Part shown: positions 12,745-23,637 of the stretch, piece after piece | How positions within the stretch are numbered: position 1 is the stretch's first letter | Layout: every line of letters starts with the position of its first letter | Origin: Terana coerulea | Lineage: Eukaryota; Basidiomycota; Agaricomycetes; Polyporales; Phanerochaetaceae | DNA length: 64,000 nucleotides | Assembly (NCBI GenBank): GCA_024811115.1 | Contig: JAKOGH010000812.1 | Coordinates: forward strand, 1 to 64,000 | Direction: 5' to 3' | Position numbers and translations under genes: made by a program | Notes under the pieces: generated by a model | What the model saw: only the letters and a program-made list of their open reading frames with translations | Told to the model about the DNA's origin: nothing | Databases searched by the model: none

Positions 12745-12780
12745 CCTCACTCGGACTTGCAATATGCGACTGCTTACGCG
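12745..12780. repeat. Upstream module shared with ABM copies 2 and 3
   Basis: The stretch beginning cctcactcggacttgcaat and ending tgcttacgcg matches modules upstream of the other two ABM copies (24787-24959 and 40690-40860). In those copies the module occurs twice about 125 bases apart; only one is clear here. Confidence 0.5.
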
Positions 12781-13594
12781 GTCAAAATCATGCCAGGAAA
12801 ACATGGTGGCGGAGCATGTTAACCAATAGCGTGTCCGCTGTGAACAAGATCATGCAGTACGATGTGTGGCTTTGCTCCTGCACATTGACTTGGCTCGGAG
12901 GTTTGAGGAAAGCACAGACCAGATTGCAGGAAGAAACTGCTACGATGCAGGCCAATGAGGAGCCAGATAGGCGAGCCGCTGGTTATTGATGTGCTGATTA
13001 ATACACCGTTTAATCTATGCAGCATGAACATCAGTGTTAGCACACCGCTCGAGCTCTGTATTCCTACACTGCAGTGTCTGGGCATACCACTTTGAACCAG
13101 TAAAGCAACTGCTGATCAGATTCGCTAGCGTTAACGCTGCCGGGAGCGTAACAGCATAGCTCATTTAGCCACTCTCCAGAAACCAAACAGGACGCATGGT
13201 ACTCCAACCACCGGCGTGAATGCCCCATTTCCCTTCTTTTTAGTGCCTGTAGACCAGTTGCTTGATTCACAGCTGAATCGTATACAGATACCTTTGCATT
13301 GTGGTCATGACACCACCCCTGCTTTGCCTTACCTCCACATCAAAGCCCATACAAGTAATCAAATTAATGAAATGCTATTGTTATACTTGCCCAACCAACA
13401 CACAATAATTGTCCGTTGTGCCAGTATTGAGTGCTTCAACAAAATATGATGTGATGAGAAGCCCTGTATCAATGGAACGAACACCCCATGACCTTGCTGG
13501 CCAAGCTGTTACGGGTCAGGAAGTCCGATCTACCCAAAGCACGGATGGCTTCCTTCAGAGAAATTGCACCCTCTGGTGCTTCAGCTGTAGATCG
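12781..13594. other. Non-coding stretch between ABM copy 1 and the hydrolase relic
   Basis: The first 100 bases continue the homology to the other ABM upstream regions (a match around gtgtccgctgtgaacaag). The remainder shows no supported gene, terminal repeat or RNA. Confidence 0.4.
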
Positions 13595-14534
13595 TTAAGT
13601 TAAGGGCGGGAATGAGATGCCGCCACTCGTGCTGGAGTTGCTCGGGTTTTCGAAGATCTTGGTGTCAGATTGGCATACCGTACCCGCCGGGAAGCGTCCC
13701 ATTGGCGAAGTAGGCGTGAATAGCCAGTGCCGTGCAGGTAGAGAAGCCGGACATCGAGGTGTGCTGAACGGTGACCATATGAATATATGACACAATACAT
13801 ATAAACATGAAAACGTACCCTGTTGAGTTTTGATGGAGTAGTACAGACCCTGCAAAGCCCGCCGTCATGTTTTCCGCACTGAGCAAACATTCAAACTCGC
13901 TAGCGATGTGAGTATATAGCAAGGCTTACCCAGCAATTGGAGTCACAGGGTCTTAGATTCGAATAGGTAAGTACTGCTTCATTCACCATCTGTATCCAGC
14001 AACTCACTGAAAGTGTTTTCAATAATGAGCAACGGAGAGCTTGTGCTTGTAGCGAATGTTCCTGCAGCACAGTTAGAAGCAATGGCAGATCATGCCAAAG
14101 CAGCTCACTATTCAACTTGTCTTTCGCGCTGACAGTCCAGCCCCTGCCAACGGATGTCAACGTCATCAGGATGCATGATGCAGAAGCAAACTCACAAGCA
14201 AGGTCCTTGGGTAGTCGGGTACCAGTACGGACCAAACAATGGAGACAAGCTCGCAAACTCCTGCTCTGCAGCCCGCAAATCCCTGAATGCTGTGTTTCCC
14301 TGACGGCACGGTCACCGCACAGAATAGTGGAAATGACATCCAAGTACTCGGCGGCGAACGGCTGAGAAGGGTTGGTGCTGCACGTCTCTAACGCATCGAT
14401 AATGTTTCCGAGAGAGCCCTAGTAGATAAGTGTATCATTTCCTGTTCGAGCTTGGCGAGTGCCTGCATAGTGATCGCGCCCATGCTGTACGTGTTATAGA
14501 GTGTCTAGATGAGTTGCTGTACGAGAAGGGTGTA

Positions 14535-14546
14535 CATCTGGAAAAA
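14535..14546 (+). repeat. Plavaka left terminal inverted repeat
   Basis: CATCTGGAAAAA, perfectly matched by the reverse complement at 20768-20779. The host hydrolase codons resume directly outside it. Confidence 0.8.
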
Positions 14547-14554
14547 GATTTTCG

Positions 14555-14690
14555 CAGACCCCCAGTCAGCAGTCCAGACCAACGAGACCATGCATATCAG
14601 CACGTACCTTGGCTTTGTGAGCACAGACCAGCATGGACTACTCAGACCATGCTAGATCCCACAGCTGTTGGTCTGAGTTGCCACAGACCA
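14555..14690 (+). repeat. Left subterminal AGACCA-type motif array
   Basis: Within about 140 bases, AGACC occurs at roughly 14556, 14576, 14585, 14635, 14644 and 14685, mostly as CAGACCA, plus one inverted TTGGTCTG near 14669. CACTA-class transposases bind such subterminal repeats, so these are candidate binding sites. Confidence 0.6.
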
Positions 14691-14802
14691 ATCTCAACTT
14701 CATCAGACTAGTCGTACCAGCTATATCACTTGTATTTGTATCTTGATGGTCCTTTGTAGCATATGCCAGCATCAAGCACAATTTTGTAGAAAATTCTATA
14801 TA

Positions 14803-17800
14803 TCATACAAGAAGGCCCCGCGAGCGAGTATACAAGTCACCAGTAGCGAAGGAGTCAATGGAGATGTACGGGTTTACCCAAAAATTCTAAGCGCCTTGTC
14901 GAGTACGTTCTCCGACGTCCACTCCCGGTCGATCTCCGGCCGCACCGTGCAACCAGGGTGTGATATTGCCACCACCCGATCTGCTGTAATAACTGTTGCA
15001 TTCGGGCTTACCATTGCGAGTCAAGCGGGAGACATGGTAAAGATGGGTCATAGGATCCACCCGGGTGAATGGAGTGTACCACTCGATGTAGAGGAGCGGG
15101 TGTGATAGACGTCCGTATTCAGGCGGCAGTTCGAAGATGACGCGTACTTGTCCGAGCCGAAGACCTGATTATTGCATGTCCATGAGCGTAAATTCGCGAA
15201 GACAATGAGACTACTCATCAGTTAGTGATCCACTTTCGCGGCCCTTATAGAGCGCTGGCATGCTCCACAGTAATTACTGTGTCAAAATGCCCAGCAATAG
15301 CCTTGCGCCGACCACTACCTGCTACCTGTGCTGTGGCTCGTAGTCGATCAAGTACCAGGGAACTCTTGCCGAGTGGATTCCACGGTCGTTCATACTTGAG
15401 CTGCTTGTAGACATTGAACCGAGTGAGATGGCTTGGCTTAGCGAAGGCTTCAGGAAATGAGTCGTTAACGAACGTCTTGAATGCTGGCAAAAGCTCAGAC
15501 GCGCCATGCCTTTCTTGCAGCGTCCACAGAGGTGTATGGGAGAACGGACACCGCTTTGCGATGCGGTAAGTGCGAGCCGTTGGTGGATGAGTGAAACGGG
15601 CATCATTATCTTCTACTTCGTGTTCTTCCTCCTCGTTCGAGTCCACCGGCTCCGGAGCTTGAGCTGCTTGCTCAGCGGCCTTACGACGCGCAGCCTCTAT
15701 CGCCTCTTCATGTCTTCGTGCATCCCACCAAGCTATATAGGCCGTCCGAAGATCCACGGCATCTTGACGGCGCAACCAAGTCGTCATATGGGCGATGTAG
15801 TCAGCGGGCGGTTACCAGCTCGGTAGGCATGCTTCGCAAAGTCAATATGCAGTCGCTCTGAGCTCAGTGTTGAAGCCATCGAGTGCGCCTTTTGCCAGAT
15901 AGCTTCGACGTAGTGCAGCATCGAGTGGAGCTTGGGGATGTTGAAGTGTTCACGAACACGGAGCTTCACAAAAACGTTCTTGTGAAGGTGGAAAGTATCA
16001 TAGGCGGTCTGAAGCGCAGCGAGGGAAGCGGTCGTATGTCGTTGGAATTGAGCGTAATAAATGAAGTCAATAACCGCCTGAGCGACGACGATAACCGCCC
16101 GCATCAACGGGCGCCTAGGGAGCAAGGTGACGAAGATCTTCTGCATCTCCTTATGCTCAGCGCCCGTCCACTGCTCAACGTGGGAGATTCCTTTCGAGAA
16201 GTGCCGCAGTCCAGGTGCGTCTGTCATCGCCTTGAAGCGGCGGTCGAGCTCATCTTCCCCAATGAGAGCTGAGCACCAGCTGACTAGGTGATCCTTGAAC
16301 ACACCTTTGTGCAGTTGGTGGAGGATATCCGGCGTGATACACGAAAAGATGTCGGCATGGGAAGGTGTTTCCAAAATGGATCGTACACCGGGCGAAGGCC
16401 ATGCGCTTCAAACTCTGGTGGGTCTTCTCCTCGTGCATGCTGTCCAAGAATCCGCAGAGTCTCATCTACGCTAGCGCAGGGCACATCCAATCCGCTCCCC
16501 ACGGGAATCAGGGTCAACGGTGCCTCGTGAACATCGGTTCTCCTTGACATTCGCGACCAGGCACTGCTCTGGGTGATCTGCGATATAGGCCGCCAGGATT
16601 GGGAAAACCCGGCGGATATTACCATCGGTGCATAACATCTCCACGCCTTCCTTCCCGGCGGCGATCAGGGAATTTAGGATAATCCCCATGCAATGGTGGA
16701 ACAGACGGTAGCCCGCGTTTGACCTTGTGTCCTTGGAGAAGCACTCTAGCTTCAAACCGGTATGTACCCCAGAAGCACTGTTGCTCGTGACGAAACCTGG
16801 CGGCGCTGCTCTTTTGCAATGTTTCCGATGGACAGATAGACGGGCCATGCAACCTGGTCACCACGAAATTGCGAAAGCTTCGTCTTATCAGAAGCGAGAA
16901 TGACAGGAGCAACCGTGGCCCCGGTTGGTAATTTCTCCTTCGAGAAGAGGGTAAGCTTCCGAATCATATGTCGAGTTTGATGCTGTACTTACCTGAGTCT
17001 CCCACCACCAGTCGGCGGTCCACATTTCATCGTAAACGCTGGGTGCGATCTTTATCCAGGAACACGCGCTCGAGTTCGTATCCCATAGCCTCACGAAAGA
17101 TTGGATTGCCGATTAACTCTCGTATGCATTCAACAGGGTCCCGTCGCCAAACCTCCACCTTCTCCTCTAGAAGTTTGCCATTCTCGCCGCGAAGATCGCC
17201 CTTGATGCCAACTTCATCGAGTAGCCAGCCGGAAGGCGGGGAGCGAATCAATCGATTGGAAGAATTTATAAGAGCTTCTTGCCGTGAAGTCACTCTTCTG
17301 GATCTGGAAGGTATGTCCAGCTTGACTGACAGTGTGGGAGGAGAAGTGATGCATGACTTACCATTCCCAACTGCAGGAACTCTTCTATCTTGTTGTGTCC
17401 CAAGGTCTTTGAAATAAACCGGGTCATATCCCACTCGTCCCTGCTCTCACATGGCGACCACGGTGTGCGACCTTCCGCCTTATCACTCTTCTCCCATCTC
17501 TCAAACATCGTCTTCCCGTCCCCACCACCTTCGCCGCTTCACCGTCTTCGGGGAAATACTCGTAATGGTGCTGTATTTTGGGAGACGACTCCTCAACAGC
17601 ATCTCCGTCAGCGGCTGAAGCCTGAGGGCTATGCTGGGCAGGCGAAGAACTGGGGAGATGCTCGACATCTATGCTCATATTATGGTAAGCCTTCTCTAGC
17701 CGAGTGCTAAAGTCAGTTGATGTTGACATTGCTCGTGCAGATAGATGCGCTTGGAAGGGTCTGGCCAACGCTGCCTGCACTTGCGCATCCCACCGTGCTC

Positions 17801-17912
17801 GGCAGGCGGGCGCTTTTTGAACATGATGCTGGACTCCGCCCACTGTTGGAAACGGCTTCTTGCAGAAGCCGCCAACGAGGGATGCCGACGCCTTCAAGGA
17901 AGGAGGAGCCAT
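14803..17912 (-). pseudogene. Plavaka-type transposase, frame-disrupted
   Basis: ATG at 17910-17912 opens an N-terminal zinc-finger-like segment, GGFCKKPFPTVGGVQHH followed by a Cys, typical of Plavaka proteins. Later exons give [26 protein letters not shown] and [14 protein letters not shown]. Then come [33 protein letters not shown], the catalytic-core [49 protein letters not shown] and [17 protein letters not shown]. The C-terminal part runs through RVIFELPPEYG and LLYIEWYTPF to a stop at 14803-14805. At least three one-base frame changes interrupt the core: after GERIGC, after DPFWKHLP, and after AYRAGNRP (near 15808, in a C run). In the conserved KENRCxxC stretch the second Cys is Gly. 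The protein is probably inactive unless the indels are sequencing errors. Confidence 0.8.
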
Positions 17913-18164
17913 TAAATGAGGTTGAAGAGGGTGCGAGTAGTCTGAGAGGACCGTAGGTACGGCGTTGAAGTGTTGCTATGTGATATTAATTCGCTGATAA
18001 TCTGTGACCTTCAGCAGCGTATCTGCCGGTGTGCCATGCTGAGCACGCAATTCAATCACCGACCTCAGAACTGTGCAGTTTCCACCAGCCACCATCAAAC
18101 CGGCTTGCCCTGCCACATTCTGTGACCACATAACTCACTCGGCCACATTCGACGTTCAACAACT

Positions 18165-20269
18165 ATGCCAAATCTCTCCGAGAATGCTGGAAAGCGCAAA
18201 AGGCAGCCCTCAGAGAAGCAGGCCACAATAGGTGTGTAGTCAGACTCAATACTTGCTACCATCCGATTGTACTAATTCGAAAACCAGCAAACACAAAAAA
18301 CAAGCTGCAGCAGCTAAGAATCGGCCCAAGCCCCTACATGGCAGGAAAGGCTGTAACCCGCAGGGTTCAAAATGCGACAGCGGGAGAGGTATGTAATTTA
18401 CACTCATCAAGATCTATAGTTGAAGCAGCCCGTACAGATGACAAGTCAGCCAGTTGTACTGGTTGCAAAGGCTGTCGTCCCTCGTCGCCTAACAAGGGTA
18501 CAGCACCTGTGCAAAAACCTTCCCAGCCATCTGCCTCCAATATGCGTCCGGCCGCCGCCCTTCCACCTGCCACTTCAAGCCGCTGTCCGTTGACCTCCAG
18601 AACTTCTCTGCCACCAACTACAAATCTGCCCCGTCACGCCGATACGGGCATGGTCAGCCTCCTAAGGATTCAGGGCAACCGTCGTCTGCCTCCTGGTAAG
18701 AATTTAAATGCCTCCATTGCTGCACACACTGATCTCTTCTAAACACTTGGTAAGCTGCGAAATCGGGCAACTCAGGTACTCAACAAGGCGACAACGACTA
18801 CCCTGAGGTTGCGCCCGGTTGGCAAAGGCCCGGAGAATCTGGAGGATCTCTTTCGCGAATGACGAGCAAGACGCTGAGGATGAAGATCAGCCACATCCCC
18901 TTGCTCTGGTCGTGAATACGCATCTCCGACAGCGTCCATCTTTGGTGACGACCACGAGCCCAGCGGCCGGCTGTCCCGTCTCAGTACTAATTCCGGCCGG
19001 CCCTCCGCCAGATAGTGACTACGACATCAATGATGTTGAAGCCGAATACGATGACAGCGGCAAACTAGGTCATGGCGAGTATGCTGAGGATGACGGCGCA
19101 CATGATGAAGAGGCCAACGAGTATGACAGCGAAGGATCCGAACGTGAACCTGCTCTCAAGGTCCAGCGTGTCGGCGGCGGCTCCAAGGGACGAGGACGTC
19201 TGCGGGACTTCGACCGCGATGTTTCCGATACCGTCCATGTCTCGTTTGCCGTATACGAGACTTGGCTCTGGCTTAACAATGCGTTCCCTAGTAACCGCGA
19301 GCAGGATGCCCAAGCACCAATAGCATTCGCGGAGGCCTGCCGCCCTGGAGAGGATAACTTTGACGCTGAGCGGACAATCGCACCGCATGGTAAGCACATG
19401 CCCGTCTTGCTCCACCAAGGCCTCATTGCTATCAAACTAGATCACTCGCCGTGGTACTCACTTGCGCAGTTTTGTGAAGGAGGCCGCGCGTGGTGTCGTC
19501 CAGTTATGCTATCCCTTCAAGACAGGTCAGAGCGCTCAGGCGAAGAAAAAGAACATCCTTCTTGTCAAGAAGCTGCTGGTCAAGAACAACGCAGGCTTCA
19601 TCTATCCAGTACGCCACTGGTTGTAGGATGTGCACGCTGCTAATAACCTTTCATATGTACTATGTAGCTCAAGGAACTTGCCTTGCCCGAAGCTCAGCGC
19701 AAGTTTGCGTACCGACACAAGGCACTAGGCTCACTCCTCAATGCGACCGCTTTTCCAAACCGTGCAGCCCTGGGCATCAAGTATGAGGAACTCTGGGGTG
19801 ACCACGTAACCTTGCCTGCAATTGCGTTCCTTTGCACCATGGTACGCCAGCTATCTCTGACACAATATCACTACCTAATGTCGTCTTCCTCGTTAGCTTG
19901 AGTTTGCAATAGGCGAGTGGAACAGCGGTGTCTGGCAAGATACCACATTCTGGGAGCATGTGAATGCCCCCGTCTATGAAAAGCACCTTGCAAGTCTGCG
20001 AAGCGCTTCGAGAACGCCTTCGCGCAGTTCGACCTGCTCAAGACGATTGGTGCACAGCTCCTTCGGAGGCCAGGTATGTGCAAGCCCTCTCCTGTCTGAT
20101 TACGTCTGATCGCTCTCGCAGAGAACATGCTGGTGCGGGTCCGCTTGACAATGGTGGTGAGATTGAGGGCGCCATTCCTCAATCAGTCTTTGACACCATG
20201 GCACAAGCATACGGAGACACAGACCCTCGGCAGATGCAACCTGAATTCAGTGACGAGGAGGGGGAGTAA
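18165..20269 (+). CDS. DUF6532-type protein carried by the Plavaka element
   Basis: ATG at 18165 starts MPNLSENAGKRKRQPSEKQ. A short intron leads to TKNKLQQLRIGPSPYMAG, then a low-complexity Ser/Pro region, an acidic linker (DYDINDVEAEYDDSG), and the conserved domain from about 19.2 kb. The domain reads AFAEACRP, then VKEAARGVVVQLCYPF, KKNILLVKKLLVKNNAG, and GDHVTLPAIAFLCTM followed after an intron by EFAIGEWNSG. It ends EFSDEEGE with TAA at 20267-20269. DUF6532 is a domain of unknown function expanded in mushroom-forming fungi. It diverges from the transposase about 250 bp away, inside the same terminal repeats, so it belongs to the element. Some exon joins (near 18.8 and 19.45 kb) do not keep frame in the simplest model. 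Confidence 0.62.
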
Positions 20270-20682
20270 AGCCAGAGCAGCCATAGTGTTCTCGTGTTAG
20301 ATTGGCGTTCGCGACGTCGGATGCTGTTGGACGTTGGACATTTGGATGCCGGCCGCATTAGAAATTGGGCATTCAGTGTTGTATCACCATTATTTGACTT
20401 TCATATTAACTTGTATACCATTTATCTATGCTGTCTATGTCCTCTACATATAACTGCGTGTGCGTTTTGGGTGAAATGTGCACATTTGCGACGAGCCGCC
20501 CAGTAGGCCATTGGCCGGCGCTTCGACGTTGATCCAGACTGCTTCGTACCATACATACCCTTCAGACCTCACAAGTACAGAGCAGTATAGGCTGGTATAG
20601 ACAAGAAACTCAATGGTATGTACATACAAACAGCGATCCGAGTGCTACGTACTGATATAGAATGATATAGACCCAGCTAACA

Positions 20683-20736
20683 TTGGTCTCGCATGGTCTG
20701 GACAAGGGGGTTAGGTCCTGCACTCCAGGTGGTCTG
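20683..20736 (-). repeat. Right subterminal TGGTCT motif array
   Basis: TGGTCT occurs at about 20683, 20694 and 20730, the complement of the left-end AGACCA motifs, as expected for symmetric subterminal sites. Confidence 0.55.
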
Positions 20737-20767
20737 TATCGGTCCTGGTGCTATGGACCTCCTGTGG

Positions 20768-20779
20768 TTTTTCCAGATG
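20768..20779 (-). repeat. Plavaka right terminal inverted repeat
   Basis: TTTTTCCAGATG on the plus strand, the complement of the left end. Hydrolase codons of the 5' half end immediately outside it. Confidence 0.8.
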
Positions 20780-22183
20780 ACTAGTCCACAACGGGCGAAG
20801 GCAACACTTGAGGTGTTACTGTAAATAAAAACGGGCTCGAGTGAACGGTGTCAAGAAGTTTGTTGACGCGCGCATGGATGAGATTGGTGCTGTTCTTGTG
20901 CAAAGCACACTCGGTAGAGCCAGCTTCTACGCAAGCATCGTAGGGGCGTCAACGCATCGTCCGCGTTAAGCAGGCCGGTTGTTTCGCTTCCTAGTGAGAG
21001 TAATGAGACAATGTCACGTGTAAGCTGCTATCGTGAGCCTACCTGCATACCACTTGTGCATGTTGAAGATACCATCAATGATCAAATAGTCAATATTATT
21101 GGGGAACATCACCGCAAATTTATGCGTAAACTAAGAAATAAGTGATGTATTACAGAAAACTGCGAAGACCAGGATACTAACATAGCACCAAGCACTGTGC
21201 CATATCTAATTCAATGTAGCTTTATGAGCAATGCAGCATATAAAAGCTGGCTATGAACTCATGAGACGCCATAGTAGTTCAGTTTATCTCTCCCAAATGC
21301 CTTAACAATGTGCAACATATCGGTGGCAACTGCCGGCGACACGGACTCGGCTATTATCCCAGCACGATCAGCCGCAAGACTGCCTAAGATATTGGCCTTG
21401 GCGAAGAATCTTCCAAATGAGGACACCGATTTGTTCACATTAATAGGATAGGTGGAAAAGAAATCCAGAGCCTCGGCCGAGCTTTTAAAAGCGCAATCAG
21501 AGGAGTGGTTTCTCCAACACCTATACAACAAGTTTCAGTGACTTCCATCACACGATGAAGAGAAATGAGACATACCACGTGGATCGAATCCAACCACATC
21601 GTATTGAGGGCCAATTACTGCACAGAAGAATGGAGCAAGCTCAAGAACAAACTGAGTTCTAGAGACACCAGGTCCTCCTGCAAATGATGTATGCTTAGCC
21701 TTTATGAACAGCCTCTGGGCGAGAAAGACGTACCTGGATTGGAAGAAAAGGGGCCCTAAATAGTCCGGATCCATTATGAGAGGTTCAATCGGTATACGAC
21801 CAGCGCAATTTGAGCTTCGCCAGCACTCGGATCTGCATACTACAAGGGAACCTGAAAATTCGGAAGTCCGGAGTTAGTGACGAGAATGAACAGCAGTGAG
21901 TCGGACTGATAGTAAATCTGGCGCATTCGGAAGCTGTCAAAGCAAAGAGTCTATGTTAAGTTAGAAGATGAAGTAAGCTATGGATTCTGTTAGGCAGTCA
22001 AGTCGCGAACGAAGGACAGCAGCGATGCACATTACTCCAGCTGAATGCCGGCCCGGCGGCTGCAGGGGCAGAGCTGGTGGTGTTTCCAGGAGCCTGAGCT
22101 TGCACGAAGGCAAAGGCAAAGGCAGAAGTGAGAAGCTGAAAGACAGAAGGCATTGGGCGAACACTGAATACCTGGAAGCCCAT

Positions 22184-23138
22184 AGTTTTAAAGCTTTCTG
22201 AGCACAGTCTCCGACGACGTTCTATTCTCATTGCAGCGGCTGTATAATATTATGCGGGCATCGAACTCCCTTCTGTTACTGTCGAAACGATGATTGGACC
22301 TTTGTACTGCTTGTAGCTGTGATCAAGTCTTGTGGATTGTCCTCTGAATAGGTGTTTTAGAACCCTCAAGTGTCGATGAAGATCAAGGAATTACGTATGC
22401 ACTGCCTGTGCTGCATTTACAGAGGTGTACAGTCGGCCCATAGACAAACGTATTGGTATATGGGACTGCGCCATCAATTGAGAATTAAGAAGCGGTGCGC
22501 GGCCGCCACAACACCGGAATCGATGTCGTTACAAGCATTGGTAAGGCAGTGTTTGTGCGGACTGCTCCAGTAACCAAGGTCAGGATAGATTTCGCATTGA
22601 CCCAGGCTGTGGGCTCGCCTAGATTACTCCCAGTGGGACAAACAGTTTGCTGTATCGCCGGTCGTCGGGCAGAGTTGGGCACAAAATTTTTGCATAATTA
22701 ACCCACCTTTGTTATGTTGAGCATCCCTGCAGTTTCACAAAGCACTCAGTGTTGATACTGAGGCCTGAGGAATGTATAACGGTGAACATGTGTGGATCGT
22801 CGTTGGGGTCAAACAGTGGTCAAACTAAAGCGACTTTCAAGAGGGCAGGACGGTCCCGGATCAATTGAGCATCGGTCGCACTGATTTGGTACTAACTAGC
22901 GCCAGCGAGCCACTCATCACCATCTTCCTTTGGCCTTCCACTGAGTCTCTTGGTCTAAACCATTGTCACCGTGCAAAGGACACTGTTGCGAGATATGGCA
23001 CTGTGCTAATACTTCCCATGTGTGCATCCATGAGCCAGAGTGCATTGATGATAGTGAGTGGCATGTATTCAGAATCGAGAGACTATCATGTTACAGCAGG
23101 GAAACAAACAAAGTATGGCTCAATCCTCTATCCCACCC
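22184..23138. other. Non-coding stretch between the hydrolase relic and ABM copy 2
   Basis: From about 22.94 kb to 23.14 kb the sequence is the 3' flank of the duplicated ABM block: the match around gtgtcctttgcacggtgac on the minus strand corresponds to gtatcctttgcattgtgac near 41985. The part before that shows no supported gene. Confidence 0.45.
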
Positions 23139-23629
23139 TCAATAGCTGACGTACTTCGTCAACTTGGTGCTTCAGGTGGGACTCGGGCGACCTTCTCCCT
23201 GAGTGGGCCAGCTAGGGACATTGTCCCAGCTGCCTTCGGAAGTTCGCTTTCAAATCTCTGGAAGAGGTGAAAACAACGGTCAATGTCCTAAACATCAATA
23301 ATGCCAACAACACCAGCATACCTCCAAGCTATGCCATCCGAGGCATAGCATGATCTGGTCATCGTTCTCAACAGCCTCGCCAACTCCTCCAATGAAGACT
23401 TCGTTCGGAGGTCATTGCACATCTGGGCGACAAACTGCTTGCCCAGCTGCACTAGCTCGGCGCGGTCCACGCCTGCTTTCATGGTGGACCGCACAAACTC
23501 AGTGACCGGTGCGTTCAAGGCTGCCTCAATTGGGCCGTCGTAGGCAAAGTAAATGACGAAGTCAATGGAGAAAGTGGCCTTCGTTGTGGCGGCTGTGACA
23601 GTTGAAAAGTTGTCGGAGGTCTGCAGGAC

Positions 23630-23637
23630 CTTGTGCT
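23630..23637. repeat. Target-site duplication, left copy (CTTGTGCT)
   Basis: Direct 8 bp repeat, identical to 24305-24312, abutting the terminal repeat. Confidence 0.9.

Larger units (their letters stand above)
14535..20779. mobile_element. Plavaka (CACTA-like) DNA transposon inserted in the hydrolase gene
   Basis: The element is about 6,245 bp, defined by a perfect 12 bp terminal inverted repeat: CATCTGGAAAAA at 14535-14546 and its complement at 20768-20779. Subterminal AGACCA motifs lie in opposite orientation at the two ends. It carries a Plavaka-type transposase on the minus strand and a DUF6532-type gene on the plus strand, diverging from about 18 kb. Its ends fall exactly where the hydrolase coding sequence breaks. 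No clean 3 bp target-site duplication can be read: the flanks are gta on the left and act on the right. The insertion is therefore either old or imprecisely bounded by a base or two. Confidence 0.85.
13595..22183 (-). pseudogene. TAP-like secreted alpha/beta hydrolase (S33 tripeptidyl-aminopeptidase type), split by a transposon
   Basis: The gene runs right to left. The 5' half (22183-20780) starts MGFQ, then a signal-peptide-like LLTSAFAFAFVQAQ. It keeps family landmarks: GEAQIALVVYRLNLS, the oxyanion-loop GGPGVSRTQFVLELAPF, YDVVGFDPRG, and DKLNYYGVS followed after an intron by YGTVLGAM, the nucleophile-elbow region. It stops at a tail reading LLDTVHSSP then VVDY-like. The 3' half (14534-13595) resumes with YTLL, then LYNTYSMGAITMQALAKLE, IIDALETCSTNPSQPF, GWTVSAKDK, SVVLHQNSTGY-like and TSMSGFSTCTALAIH, ending GISFPPLT. 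Between them sits the Plavaka element. Both halves also carry in-frame stops and frameshifts, and the splice donor after YYGVS reads atgagt where gtgagt would be expected. The gene is dead; the family normally cleaves N-terminal peptides or esters outside the cell. Confidence 0.85.

Noticed and set aside
14530..14546. Clean 3 bp target-site duplication for the Plavaka element
   Set aside because: The flanking triplets (gta and act) do not match, so no duplication is claimed.
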